Part shown: positions 12,301-23,924 of the stretch, piece by piece
How positions within the stretch are numbered: the stretch's first letter is position 1
Layout: the number at the start of each line of letters is the position of its first letter
Position numbers and translations under genes: made by a program
Assembly: GCA_022496185.1 (NCBI GenBank)
Contig: WTXG01000077.1
Span: forward strand, 93,512 to 157,511
Reading direction: 5' to 3'
Origin: Multifurca ochricompacta
Taxonomy: Eukaryota > Basidiomycota > Agaricomycetes > Russulales > Russulaceae
Length of the DNA stretch: 64,000 nt
The notes under the pieces: generated by a model
What the model was told of the DNA's origin: nothing
Seen by the model: only the letters and a program-made list of their open reading frames with translations
Database searches by the model: none

Positions 12301-13726
12301 CAGCAGAGACAAAAGGTGACGTGGATAGTGAAGCGTATCCCACTTTACGGCATGGAGCTTTTTACCGACACGAAAATCAAGGGTGTTATGTTGATTGCCT
12401 GGGACGGTGTCACGGATAAAGCAAGCAGAGTTGGGATCCTCGCCGGTTTGAGGCCATGGGCTGATTACGGCTGAACTCTGTAATGTAGGAAGATATGGTG
12501 AGTATGGAGGCACAGGGTTGGTCCGGGCTCATGCCAGTACATCTGTAGCCATTCCCACACACCTTTCTGGTGCATGGTGCCCGGTTTAGTCCCAGTGTCC
12601 TGGCACAATACGCCATGAGCCCTAAAAATACATGTGCCGGTACGGCATGACCCATGTATTAGATAGTGCCAGTAAATCCATCCATTATTGTGAGTGAGGA
12701 TCCAAAAACCGGGACTAGGCTGTGGATCGGCACCTCCCTATGGTGGGTTTGCCAGTTCCATTACACCCTTGTAATCTTTTGGCACCTTAACAGCGAATTT
12801 TGACGGTAGGTTTTACTTTCTCCTTGACCATGCCTTGGCACTGGGCACAAAAAATAAGCCAATGTAATGGCGCGGATCTTTCGAGAGAGAGAGAAACGAG
12901 GCGTTCGCTGAATTGGAATGACAAACGGCAAACTGAAAATCAAGAGAGTGCCGCTGGTAAACCAACTTACAGCACAATGGGGTAACCTAGCTATTCCCGT
13001 CAAAGAATATTTTTTTTCCGACTTGAAGTCATCGTCTCTGAGAGATTTCTAATGAAGCATAAAAGAAAATGTGACTGCCTATTCAAAAGTAAGAGGTGAG
13101 CGATAAGTTGCACCAAGCACCAAGCAGACGGACGTGAGCGACAGCGACAACTCAGATTCAGGCTCCGACTAGGTAACGCCAGCGACGGGGGCGCGGCTTG
13201 CTCCTTGGCGGTTTCCTTGACCCGTGCAGCAAAGGCGAAGGCAAGCATACCCAACACCGGAAATTGGCCCTTCATATTATATGCCCTAGTAATTGGCCAC
13301 GCGCATGGATATGACATGGCTCATCCAGCAGCATTTCCATCATCCGGTTTTGCTCAGGATATTCTGCCCTCACCTCCCTCCCAGGGGAACGGCGCCTCAA
13401 AATAACCAGGTCGTTGTCGGAAATCGGGCATATTTTCGCTGAGCTGCCGCAGTTGTTTGTGCTCACTCCTGGCGAGTGCCAGTGAAGACCCTTTTGAGCC
13501 TGGGATTAGGAAAAGGGCACTGAACTTATCGGAAATTTTATTTGCTGGCGTCCCTCTATCCAGTCGGTCAACCTACCTACCGTCTTATGGGATAGGTCTA
13601 GAGTGTACATGCAGCGGTGCCTTTGCCAGTGGGTGCCAGGTATTCTTCTAACCTATAAATCATCCCCATTATTTTGGATGGCCCACACTCGTTCATCGCC
13701 ATCCCAGTTAACATCACTTCTTCATA
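9400..13726. other. Long gene-poor interval
   Basis: This 4.3 kb contains only short readings without recognisable motifs. None of the longer ones (9819-10181 minus, 12153-12419 plus, 13000-13317 minus) shows a domain or convincing splice context. I see no clear RNA gene or element end. Confidence 0.45.
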
Positions 13727-14400
13727 ATGCATTTCACGATAACAAGAGACGTCGGGAAACAAAATGCGATGTTGTCTTCTTCATCGCATTTGGGAGCGCA
13801 ACCCTCAAACACATTCTCTTCAATTCCAACGTCACCCACCTTTTGCGCTTGTGACACCCGCACAGAGTTTGGGCTTCCTGAAAGTACCGTGACTCCCGCA
13901 CCAATTGTCGCACATGATTCGGTGAGAGAGAAGCCTCCTAAGCATAGCACAATCAGATTGCTAACACCCTAACTCTATTTTTTCGTGGCTCAATTGCATC
14001 ATAAGAATGGGCATATAGTCCAACACACCGAAACCGGAAAGTCTGTACGCACCCAACGCTCTAGGACTTCCAGGCGTCGTACGAAGGTTGCCAATGCCAC
14101 CGGGGAGCGATTTTATTGTTATTCTTGCAGTGAAAGCTTCGACCGGCCACAGGAGCGCGATCGACACCACACAGCGATCCACGAAGCACTAAGCAGATGT
14201 CCATACTGTAATTTCTCCTGGAGTCGCCCCTACATAATAAGGAGCATTTGATGGTGTGTCACCACAACGAATTAGCTCCGGAGATCTTGGAAGAAATGAA
14301 GCAACTGCGAGGGCGAAAAATGACTAACCTCGTGAAAGATCTCGAGGTAGCGCGCGAAATGGAGGGCGAATTGGTGGCTTTCCTGAGCCAATATAATTCC
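13727..14400 (+). pseudogene. C2H2 zinc-finger gene with one-base frameshift
   Basis: Exon 1 is 13727-13921, starting MHFTITRDVG. An 84-nt intron (13922-14005, GTGAGA..ATAAG, with CTAAC branch-like sites) leads to exon 2 from 14006. Exon 2 has a basic stretch (RSRTSRRRTK), then a finger FYCYSCSESF..HHTAIH, then the start of a second finger RCPYCNFSW. The frame then stops at 14249. One base missing in the CCCC run at 14227-14230 would restore the second finger's histidines and a 50-residue tail (including VKDLEVAREMEGELVAFL) ending at 14400. The finger pair is laid out like that of the gene at 8511-9399. Either this is a recent pseudogene or, more likely, a sequence error. If intact it would be a nuclear regulator. 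Confidence 0.55.
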
Positions 14401-15140
14401 TGAAAATGCTATGTGCACGTCGAAGGACATGCAGAGTAGGAATTCGGGCACCATCACCACTTAACTTAAATAAGAGGTATTGATAACCACTGTTACGACG
14501 CATTGTGATTGTCTTGGGGAAACTGTACAACACGACTAGTATACTGTTAAGTAATTTTTTTATCGTGTTTTTGTATAACCCATATAAATCCCACTTAAAC
14601 AACCCTAAATACTGTGGAACACAGCTCCAAAAAATAAAGTGATTAAAAAGGAAAAGTCACAAATCGTCCTCTTAACTATCCCCAGGGCTGGCAAAAGAGG
14701 AAAAGAAAGTGGAAATAACTTTGAAAACAGCAGTAATGAACAAGGTCCAATACAAGAAAACGTGATGGGGAAGGGATAAGTCGTACAGAAAAAGGGCAAA
14801 GGTGAACGAATGAGGATAATTAAGTCAAGGTCACGCGTTAGTAGGCCACATTTCTCAAGTCATCTGACCGACCTTATCACCACATATGTTAGTCCCATTC
14901 TTCACCTCCGCCCGCTAAGTCAACTGATGTTCAGACACCGGGAACCAGTGATGTTGTTAAACCCACCGCACTCACGTACGAAACCTCCCGGTATCGGTGG
15001 AGGTTGATGTCACATTGTTAAACCCAAAAGACAGTGTCAGACCAGCCTAGCGTGTGCACAACCTCTGGACATAAGGAGATATCGAACGAGAGGGTAAAGC
15101 AAAAGGCGTTTCAGAGAGGAAGACAAGACAAAAGACCAGT
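14401..15140. other. Intergenic interval, A/T-rich
   Basis: No gene is supportable. The stretch around 14620-14820 is purine-rich on the plus strand. Confidence 0.5.
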
Positions 15141-15500
15141 TTACTGTATATTGGCGTATGTGGATACCTTTGTGATGCTACCATAGAAACATCTCAATTG
15201 GAAAACCATAATAAGGTGTTTCCTAGGAAAGCATTCACCTTGTTGGTTGTCCTGTACAATAAATCCCCCACTGATCAATGTCATAGGAGCGCCGTTGACC
15301 ATATTGGCGAGTTCAGGAGACAAGTAGACCATGCCAACAGATTCAACCCATAGCCATTCCCTCAGGGATTCCACAGCCTCCATATCGTAAAGTTCCCATT
15401 GCTGTCGATATTCTCGACGCATCTGAGCTTGTTTTTTTTCGAATAGGAGGAGTAGCCTCCGAGGGACAGGAGCGATGGTATCATCGTTGACAAATGTCAA
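15141..15500 (-). CDS. Possible coding exon, function unknown
   Basis: A 119-codon minus-strand reading lacks a good ATG (it opens at a TTG) but has protein-like composition: LLLLFEKKQAQMRREYRQQW, then VESLREWLWVESVGMVYL. A GTGAATG at 15238 could be an intron donor, so the last 30 codons may be intronic. A TCTAG acceptor-like site lies just upstream, so this may be an internal exon. I do not recognise the family, and it could equally be a chance reading. Confidence 0.25.
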   Translation of the reverse strand: MTFVNDDTIAPVPRRLLLLFEKKQAQMRREYRQQWELYDMEAVESLREWLWVESVGMVYLSPELANMVNGAPMTLISGGFIVQDNQQGECFPRKHLIMVFQLRCFYGSITKVSTYANIQ

Positions 15501-18500
15501 GCATGCAACGAAGTTTTAACTAGACAACATTGCCTGAAATATTAAGTGCCAGTCTAAAACACGAAGGGAGCCCAAAGCATGTTCGAATAGCTCAAAAGTG
15601 AAGAAGAGCCAGTCACTGGCAGCACAAAAGGAAGTATAAGGATGAGGGTTAGGATAACAAAAAATGAGCACACGCACGCGTGCATTTTAAAGGGCAGCGT
15701 CACGCCTAATTGTCTCATTCTGTCGACATCCATATTCGTAAGGTTAGACACAGGAGACGGCGTAGCGCGCGCGCGCGCGCTATGGTAACATTTGATTGTC
15801 GCGAGTCCGCCCGCGGAATTGACACATGACGTTGGCACACTATTCCTTCTGTGGGTTGCTTTCGAACTCTCAAGACTACGGGCCCTAAACGTTCCCGTTA
15901 GAACCCCTTCATATAATTAAATTCTAATCTCAAGCTCTCGGCTGCCTCCCGGTGTTTACCTACCCCCGTGCAACAATTTATATTGCGTTATGGCGTCATT
16001 GCGCTTGTCGGCTCGGATGCCGTGAACAACTTTTGAGGTCTCAGGTCTTATGTCAGGGAAATATTGTTACGCTTAATGAGCCCCCCCCCCCCCCACAAAC
16101 CCGTGCACGGTTTATAAATGCCGTATAAAGCTTATATTTTGACCATAATTTTACTCGTTGAATGGACAAACACCCAAACGGCGCGGAAGCAAGGAGACTA
16201 TGAAAGCTCTCTGTTCTGTTAGTCCAAACAACGCCAAAAAAGGAAGAAAAAAAAACAAAGATTCTACCTCCGCGGTCCCCTCAAGATTTGATTAATTTGA
16301 ACAGAACAGGGAAAGAGTTATAATTCCACGACTCCGACAGCCACGAGGTAGCAATGTCACAGTATTCATTCGCAGAAGGATTTGTTGTCGAAACAAGTTG
16401 AATACATTTTTCCCTTCGGGGTTTTTACACGGGATGTCGTCCCATCACGGTCTGCTCGTACCTCAGTAGTTACATTGTACCGGATGTAGCCGCGCGATTT
16501 GGACAAGGTCCTGCAAGCGCGTAATAAATTCATTTTTTAAAAAAAAAAAAAAAAGAAACAAGTTGAATGCTGCAAGTCCACATGCTGCATTATTGGCAGC
16601 TGCCCATGAATCGGCTAACACATATTTGGTACGTTTGGTGATTGTAACTGAACACGGATCCCTTATGGAAGCTGTCGTTTCTTCGCCTTATTTATTAGCG
16701 ATACACTCTACAATTATACCTCATCATGCAAATGAGAGGAATACGACTCAGCAGTGGCAAGAAACTGTTTGTCGATCTGGGTATTGTGCAACGACACCAA
16801 ATAATTCCATTATATATATCAAATTCTTGTTTTTTTTTTCTGCCAGCATATGACTAAGATACAGATGCTGTGAAGTGAATTTACTTTCATTGTGTCGCTC
16901 GCATCCGCTTTTCCGGATCCGAGGAACTGACCCAGGATTTGATTGATCCTGCCTGCTGATTGGAAAAGGCTAAATCTTAATCTCAGCTCTCCCTGAGCCA
17001 CTCACCAGCGATTCACATCGACCGACTACTCGAGAAATATAACATCAGCGGTGACCTCGGCTGAGTCAGCTCACCTCTCAGCAGCTCGGAGCATGGATAT
17101 GGACGACTAAGACACACTAAAACTACGTGGCACCAAGCATAGACACAATATATAAGGCGACGGCAATCCTTCTTGCATCTCACGTCACGGCGGTCTATAA
17201 CAACACGTCTGGTCGATTGGGGGGGGGGGGCTTCTGGACTTCTGGCCCGTTTTGTTTGGGAGGTCTCCCCAGTTGACCATCGGTACATAATTATTCGCTC
17301 GTTGTTTGATAATCTATGGTTGCAACTTGCGGGGCAAGAAATGGACCCAGTGCAGGGGCGGATCGTGACGTATCAGAAGCACGATCCCTATTGTGGTGGT
17401 GGTGTACTAGCGGTAGAAGGAGCTATATTAGTGTGTGCGGGGAAGATGCTTGGCTGGTTGGTGTTAAGCGGCCCGAAACTGCCCGTGATATGACCTTCTT
17501 TATGATGAGCCCGTGACCATCCATCCCTTCTTATACTTACATAAGCGCTGGTTATGGTAGTGTTTACGACCCCCCTACCGACATGACATGCGGTATGTCA
17601 GTCGTCATAGGTGGATCTCACAACAAGAAATGGGTAAATTTTCCTGTGCACTTGAGAATTACATACAGTTGCGCATACAGGCGAAGACGGTAATTAACTA
17701 CAGCAAAGCGAGCGCATAAAAAAAGTTTTGGGAGAAAACGGAAATTAGCCCCCATCCCTGATAGCCGTGGGACGAGCGAAGCGATTGCGTATGGTGGTAA
17801 TTATATTTTTCACGGGAACGTCGGTGGGGATTCATTGAGCTGGCACCTTCGTTCTACAAGCGTTTCAATATTTCTTTTTCACTCCAAGGTTCATACTCAA
17901 TAAATAGTCATATATCCCACTTGACACCCACATCTTCTTCTAAATCGTCGAATAACCGAAATTCTGTATACGTTGTACGTATACTTAACGTGTGCACAGG
18001 CGGAGAGAGAGATATTAGTATATTGTATCGTATTTCGTATTCTTTCGGGGGGGGGAGGGGAGTGTGTCAGCCAACCCCCGGACGAACCCCCACAATTACG
18101 CTTACACGTCACCTAGCCGAACCTTACCTTTTTTTTTGCTTTGCTTTTTTTTGGGAGGCGGAGTTTGGGGTGCATGAACGCGGGTACGTACCCCTCCAGA
18201 TCTGCCGTCACCGAATGACTGGTTGTCGCAATGAGAAGAAACCGGCGGCCTGTCATGATCTCGGCCACCAGCCAACGAACGCATCAACCATTATGGCAAT
18301 TCTGCGCGTAATCTTCTCACCTACACAATAGTTACGAAAAATCTTCATTCGTTCATTCGCACGAGACTTCACTGTCATCTATAGCATGATGTTGAGCATC
18401 ACATAGTATATACTTCCCTACCGGCATTGGATAGCGGTAGGGGAGTATTGAAGGTGGCAGAATTCACCGACATACACACATGCAAGGACTGTCAAGACAA

Positions 18501-18567
18501 TGGTTCCAGATCAAACAATAAGATACAGGGTATATATTCTTTTTAATAATAGATTCTAGTTAACTCC
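15501..18567. other. Intergenic interval with simple runs
   Basis: Contains a (GC)n stretch at about 15765-15780, a C14 run near 16081, an A-rich run near 16539 and a G run near 17220. Short plus-strand readings around 16.6-17.5 kb show no motif. No gene is supportable. Confidence 0.5.
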
Positions 18568-20672
18568 TCATGACAAACCGAGAGCAGATAGCAATGCGGG
18601 GAAGTTCGGCGAGCCAAGGCCGGTGACCTGACCCCAACAAAAAAAAAAATCAGCAAACGTTATCTTAACTCGTCCCCGCCTTGGAGTGGAGAGAGAGAGA
18701 ACGTACAGGATCCCACCCCTGCGTGCAGGGAAGCCGCTGGTGCCGCATCCTGGATTGCTACCACTGGTGATGTCGTTAAGCGCGGAAGCACCCGTCGAGT
18801 AGAGCCAAGGGTTCAAAAAGCCGAGTGGGGACTTTCCGGCCGCAATCAGACGGTCATTCAGCAGGGCGATAACGCTAGCGAAGATCGGGCTCGCGCAGCT
18901 CGTGCCATCGACAGCCGAATTTTTGCCCTTATACACGATCTCGACGGCGTGACCGAAGGCAGCGACGTCGGGGTATGCACGACCCGATGCGTTGAAAAGA
19001 CCATCGTTGGTGCTCCCTAGTTGCTGGAGGTAAGACGAGACGGCGCTCTGTTGGTAAGAGGGAATTCCGAAGATGTTCGAGAAACCTCCCGAGGAAAGGT
19101 CAGCTGCGATTTCAGGGTCTACGTTTTGTGTGGCGCCAACAGAGGTCATGCTGTGGGTCACCCAGTAAGATAGGGGCAAAAAAAAAAAATGCATGTGTCT
19201 TACAAAGGGCAGCCGGAAGGGAATGTCGGAACGAAGGTTGAGCAGCTCTGACTTTGTGAACCGGAGACACCACCGTCACCCGAAGCAAAGAGGATCGATG
19301 TGCCACGGGCGCCGAGCTGAGCATAGGCATTGCATAGCTGGCTGTGGAAGAACTATCAACAAACCCTCCCCTAAAACAAAAGACAAATACTACGAACTTG
19401 GCAAGAGCGGGGGAGATGTTGGACTCGTCTTCGCCATAACTGGTAGTCAAGACGGAAGGCGGTTTACTCTCTTTGAGAAGGAAGTTGATGATATCAAGGA
19501 AACCCTCGAGGTTGCCGTCCTGGAAGTTATTGCCCACTGATATGAATACGGTTGGTACACCAGACGCGACGCCGATAGTGTACTGAACATCGAGATCTGC
19601 TTCCACGCCAGCCTGGCCCGTGCCCTGAGGATTTGATCCACCATCGAGTGTCTGAAGCGTGAACGTAGTGCTTGACGAGAGATCAGTACGGTACTTCTTG
19701 AGGAAGCTCTGCAACGCAGTATTAGCGAACCCATATCCAACCTGGAGGGTGGGTCTCTTACCTGCAAGTCGGCCGCGTTAGCATACTGGCCAATGAAACC
19801 AGAGACAGCCAGCTGATTGGAAGACTGAGTCGCAAGGGTCTTAGGGATTCCGTACAACCCTGAATGCAGGCAGGGGTAATCGCGCTGTCACAAGAAGCAG
19901 GGGCGGAAAGATCGCTCCGGGAGGTGGTCGTGCGACGTTCCTCGCTCAAAGGGAGTGAGGCAAGTGGAAGCCCAACTCGACGGGGGCCCGGGAATCTGTG
20001 TTAGAGGAGAAAGAGGGGGAGTAATCAGCACGATGCATGGAAGCAACTGCCCAAATCGGCCACATACGTAATTGTCGGGTGAACCAACTCCAGGTGACCC
20101 TTGAGCCCACTGGGTATCGAATATTGTAGGGTGCGGATGGCAGTCTCCCCCGTAGCCTCAAGGGTGAATTCGCTGAATTGCGTCGCGAAGAGCTCGTTCG
20201 CCTGGCCGACCGTGGTTTGGATGCCGATCCAATCGTTGAATGGCGAAAGTGAAGTGCCATTAAGCCCATTCTCTGAGAGCCAAGCATTGACAGCGGCGAC
20301 GGTCTCAGGCTTGGGGGTCACGAAAGCACCAACCTATAACACAGAGAAACAGAAAAAAAAAAAGAAACCAATTCAATAACGAACGCTACAAGTGGAGATC
20401 CAAACACGTTACCTCCGCTTCTGAAAGGTGCTTGCCATAGTTGGAAGAGCTTGGTGTGCTAACATCCAAGAGCTTGTCTTGTAAACCCTTGATGTCGGAC
20501 TGAACGAGTGAAAGGCGCAGACGAAGAGGGGTATCATCAGCTGCCACACCGTCTGTGTGTAGCCTGCCGGCACAGTGTCCCGACGCTCATGCAAGCGCAG
20601 ATCGCGGGCAAACTGCGGCTTGGCAGAAACGAAGGCGATGACAGACGCGAGTACGAGAGTGACCTTGACCAT
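18568..20672 (-). CDS. Secreted S53 (sedolisin/TPP1-like) peptidase, seven exons, three one-base frameshifts
   Basis: Exons: 20672-20413, 20333-20068, 19995-19762, 19708-19394, 19337-19204, 19150-18707 and 18627-18568. Introns are 53-79 nt with GT..AG ends. The N-terminus is a signal peptide (MVKVTLVLASVIAFVSA), followed by an S53 propeptide (SNYGKHLSEAE). The catalytic Glu and Asp are in GVEADLDVQY, the oxyanion Asp in FASGDGGV, the catalytic Ser in DGTSCASP, and the C-terminal calcium-site residues in DITSGSNPGC and GWDP. It is a serine-carboxyl peptidase acting outside the cell at acid pH. Homology crosses frames at three points, each fixed by one extra base in a G run (plus-strand C runs at 20549-20550, 19858-19860 and 18716-18719). 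With them the total is 1716 nt, exactly 572 codons. Uncorrected sequencing error is the simplest reading; a dying gene is the alternative. Confidence 0.88.
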
Positions 20673-20764
20673 AATGTACTTGCCGGGGGGGGGGGAGCGC
20701 TTCGCAAAGGAAAGAAAAGAAAAGAAAAGGCTTAGCGAGGTTCGAAGAGGGTCTGTATTCCAAG

Positions 20765-20772
20765 CTTTTATA
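20765..20772 (-). promoter_or_regulatory. TATA box of the S53 peptidase gene
   Basis: Minus-strand TATAAAAG about 95 nt upstream of the start codon at 20672, with a purine/pyrimidine-biased leader between. Confidence 0.5.
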
Positions 20773-22265
20773 CACCACCATTAAAGCCAGAGAAGTGAGT
20801 GGGTAGGCAGGTCTTTGCTTGGTGACGCCTTACGAGAGTATACGGCCTTTCGCCTTTCTTCTTTTCCGGCTTCAAGCACACGGGAAATGTCTCCAACGCC
20901 CGGTCTCTCTGGGGAACCGAGTTCGGAGGGTGTGTCTACCGCTGATCGAAGCAAGATCTAACGAACCCACATTGTTCATGTATCGCGCGTTGTGTGGAGA
21001 CGCTGTCGCTGTGGTGCATGATCATAGCATTCAGCGTGCGGTGGGTCATCGTTGGTCGTTGACAGAGATGGAACCACGATGTCGATGGCTTGACTTTGTG
21101 ATCGGTCGTACGGGACAAGATGATATTGGACGGCGCAACTGCCGGGGGACCGATATGGAAGTTAATGAACCACGAGTCACTGTCTGATGCTATGCTAGAG
21201 GCTAGAGACTTAATCATACGCGTACGCGACAACCCGATCAAAAGAAGTCGCACCATTAGATCTTCCACTTGAGAAAGGCACAAACCTCGGTCATGGTGGC
21301 GTCAGGCTCAGTCTCTTCACAGACAGGCAGACAGACAGATTTAGAACCACGGTAAAAGACAAGTTCTCGATTACCCGTAAGTCCAGCGTCGGTTGTTCAA
21401 GGATCAAGGAAATCTATAGCGGCATATTCCATTTGGATTTGGGGCCATTCCTCAATACCTTGAATCGACCTCGATAGTGAATCTGACCTGACTGACTTTG
21501 ACTGACTACCCCGCAGATTTAAACCCCGCAGGCCTCAGGGACTCATACGTCCACGTGGCACCAAAGGAAGGAAAGATAAGAAGTGAGCTACCACGCACAC
21601 ACACAGACCTTCATCCACTGATTTTCCGTGGGCATTAGAAGGAGCAGCCATGCGAACATCTAGTCATCACACGACTTTCAGAAAGAAATGCGAGAAGTCC
21701 ACGATGGTGATCTACGCGTGATTTTGCAACATATGTACCTCTACCTCACCTCTACGTGGGTTGGTTGTTATGGGCACTCAACTGATGGGTAGGGTAGGTT
21801 ACCGGGGAAGGAGTGGAGAGAATGATGCAACCGTCACCTACGTAGTCATAGAGTGACCATACGGTGATACAAAAGTTCCTCGCGTGCAAAAACTTCTTTT
21901 TATTCTGTATTTTATTTTGAGAGCCCCGTAAGAAACAGAATGAATGAATTCACGTGTGACGAGAAGGCAAAGCGAACGAGTGTGTGTGGGTGGGTGTGTG
22001 AAAACCTTATGGAATACCGGGATGGGATCTTGCTCATCCAACAACTTTCTGACACGCAATTGAGCCGTGAGGTACATGACCATGCACTACTTGCACCCAA
22101 CGAAGCATACCCGGTGTTTTCACTTAAAAACAAGGCGCTACCGTTTCGAACTCGCGGCCTGGGCATCTGCGAACACTACAACCATCGCAGACCCCCCGTT
22201 TCTCTGGCTACTGCCGTGTATCGTCAGTGAGACGAGGAAAAGTCGTTACCCTCTAAATAGATCAC
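20773..22265. other. Intergenic interval
   Basis: No supportable gene. Short repeats such as CTGACTGACTTTGACTGACT near 21488 and an ACACACACAC stretch near 21597 are present. Confidence 0.5.
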
Positions 22266-23693
22266 CTACTCTCGGTTAGAAACGGAGTGCTCAGGACACA
22301 CGGACATATTGTGATCCCGCTCTGGCGCAATACGACGACTTTCTCCACGATGCTCGGTCACCGTTCTCTGTAGGATACGACTCGCAGGGTTTTCTCGGGC
22401 GGCGGCCATGAACATATCATCAACGTCCCAAATCATCGCAGGAATCATTGCGCGGACCCAACTCAACCTACCGTCTTCGTGATCTTTCCAGTCCCAGGGA
22501 AAGTCCTGGAAGGGGTCTTGTGGCCAGCGCCTGCTCCGCCCAGGCGCCTTAGGCGGAGGGGGCGCTTCTTGCTCCCGCATCCACGCACTTACGGCCTGTA
22601 CAGCCTCGTTACCCGATAGACCGACCCAAGTACTATCGGATCCCAACACGAGAAAGTCGCCGTCACGTATCTCTACACTCTGAACCTCCACCGAAGATGC
22701 ATCGAGCGAGCTGCGCAATGGGAAGACGCCCTCATCGACAAGTTCATCTACTTCAATTACCCGGGACCGTTCCGGTTCGAAGTACTGCGCCGTACCAGAT
22801 CCTGCGATCTCCTCGCACTCATAGTCGTTCCCCACGCGGCGTCCCAAGAATGCACGACCTGCGCCTGTATTGGCTATGCGCAGCACGCGCGTTTCGGAGT
22901 CAAAAAACGCGAGTAGCGTTGAGGTATGTCCAGCGTATCTCGCCCATGGCATGCCCGTTTGCGCGTCATCATCTAGTCGGCTAGTGCCTGACACAGGGCG
23001 TGGTCGACGTGTGAGTTAGGTGGTGGGCGGTTTGAGTTGTGGGCGTCCGCAAGTGCGCCGGCAATAGCGGCTACTATGTTCCTTCGCATCCAAGACACGG
23101 CCCCATGATTGGCTGGGTGATGATCTTCCGCGCTGCTGAGTAAGGCAAAGATCGACCAGTAGCCGGAGGGTACTGGGAGTACGGCAGCTGCAAAATCCGT
23201 CACGTGGTTTCTTTGGGGGGTTTTGGGTGGGTGGATGTTGTGATTTTCATGATCATGATCATATCATGTGGAAGGATACGTACCGCGTTGAACCGAGCTG
23301 GGCAGTATCGTACCGCATTACGCCCGTATTTTCTCCTGGAAACGCAGTCTGCTCGGAGGTCTTCATGTATATGCTCGGATGGCGCACGCGCATATTGAAG
23401 TTGTCACTCCTAGCATACGGTCCAACATCATCATAAATGTGTGGTTGTTGCTTGCGAGGGCTGTCACGAGTTGGAGTTGGGTCATGGGAACTGTCAAGAT
23501 TCAACTGAGACCAAGAAAATCCCACAGTGACGAGGCCAAGGCCAAGTAACGAGGAGGCCAAGGACAATCCTAGCTTTGTACGAAGGCTGATCGGATTTTG
23601 ACGCAGGCCCCTTGTGAGGCCGTATCGACGAAGTTGAATACACGAAGAGACAGGACGGGGAGACAAAAGTTGGGATCGGTCTATTCTGAGCAT
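22266..23693 (-). CDS. PP2C-family protein lacking catalytic motifs (probable pseudophosphatase)
   Basis: Exon 1 is 23693-23284, exon 2 is 23210-22266, and the 73-nt intron is GTACGT..CAAAG. The N-terminus has basic, Arg-rich sequence and a hydrophobic segment (LGLSLASSLLGLGLVTVGF), suggesting mitochondrial or membrane targeting. PP2C landmarks follow in order: SGYWSIFALL, WMRRNIVAAIAGAL, LLAFFDSETRVLRIANTG, FLVLGSDSTWVGLSGNEAV. At these landmarks PP2Cs normally carry metal-binding DGHG, GDSR and DGLWD; here they read SSAED, GAGR and DSTWV. The metal-coordinating Asp residues are therefore gone. Near 22985-22995 the homology changes frame by one missing base (possibly in a GG). With one base added the length is 1356 nt, exactly 452 codons. 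I infer a regulatory or relic protein, not an active phosphatase. Confidence 0.65.
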
Positions 23694-23924
23694 GATTAGG
23701 GTTCAAAGTTGGAAGCAAAGGGATGCAGAAAAGGGACGGCCAAACGAGAGTCGGCTCCCGGACCGCTTAAGCGGAACCCCCTTTGTCGTTTGTTTTCTCT
23801 GATTTTTATATTGATTGATTCAAGAAACAAGAAATACACACATATGTCGAGTCAAGTCAGGTTGGGTTCAAGTCAGTCAGGAGTAAGGTCAAAAGAACTT
23901 CCCACAGAAATCCGAATTTTCCGA

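Noticed and set aside
20497..20551. A 50-nt intron (GTGTGG..TTCAG) in S53 exon 1 instead of a frameshift
   Set aside because: It would keep the frame, but removes propeptide sequence (LRLRLSLVQ) that fits the S53 family, and the donor is weak.
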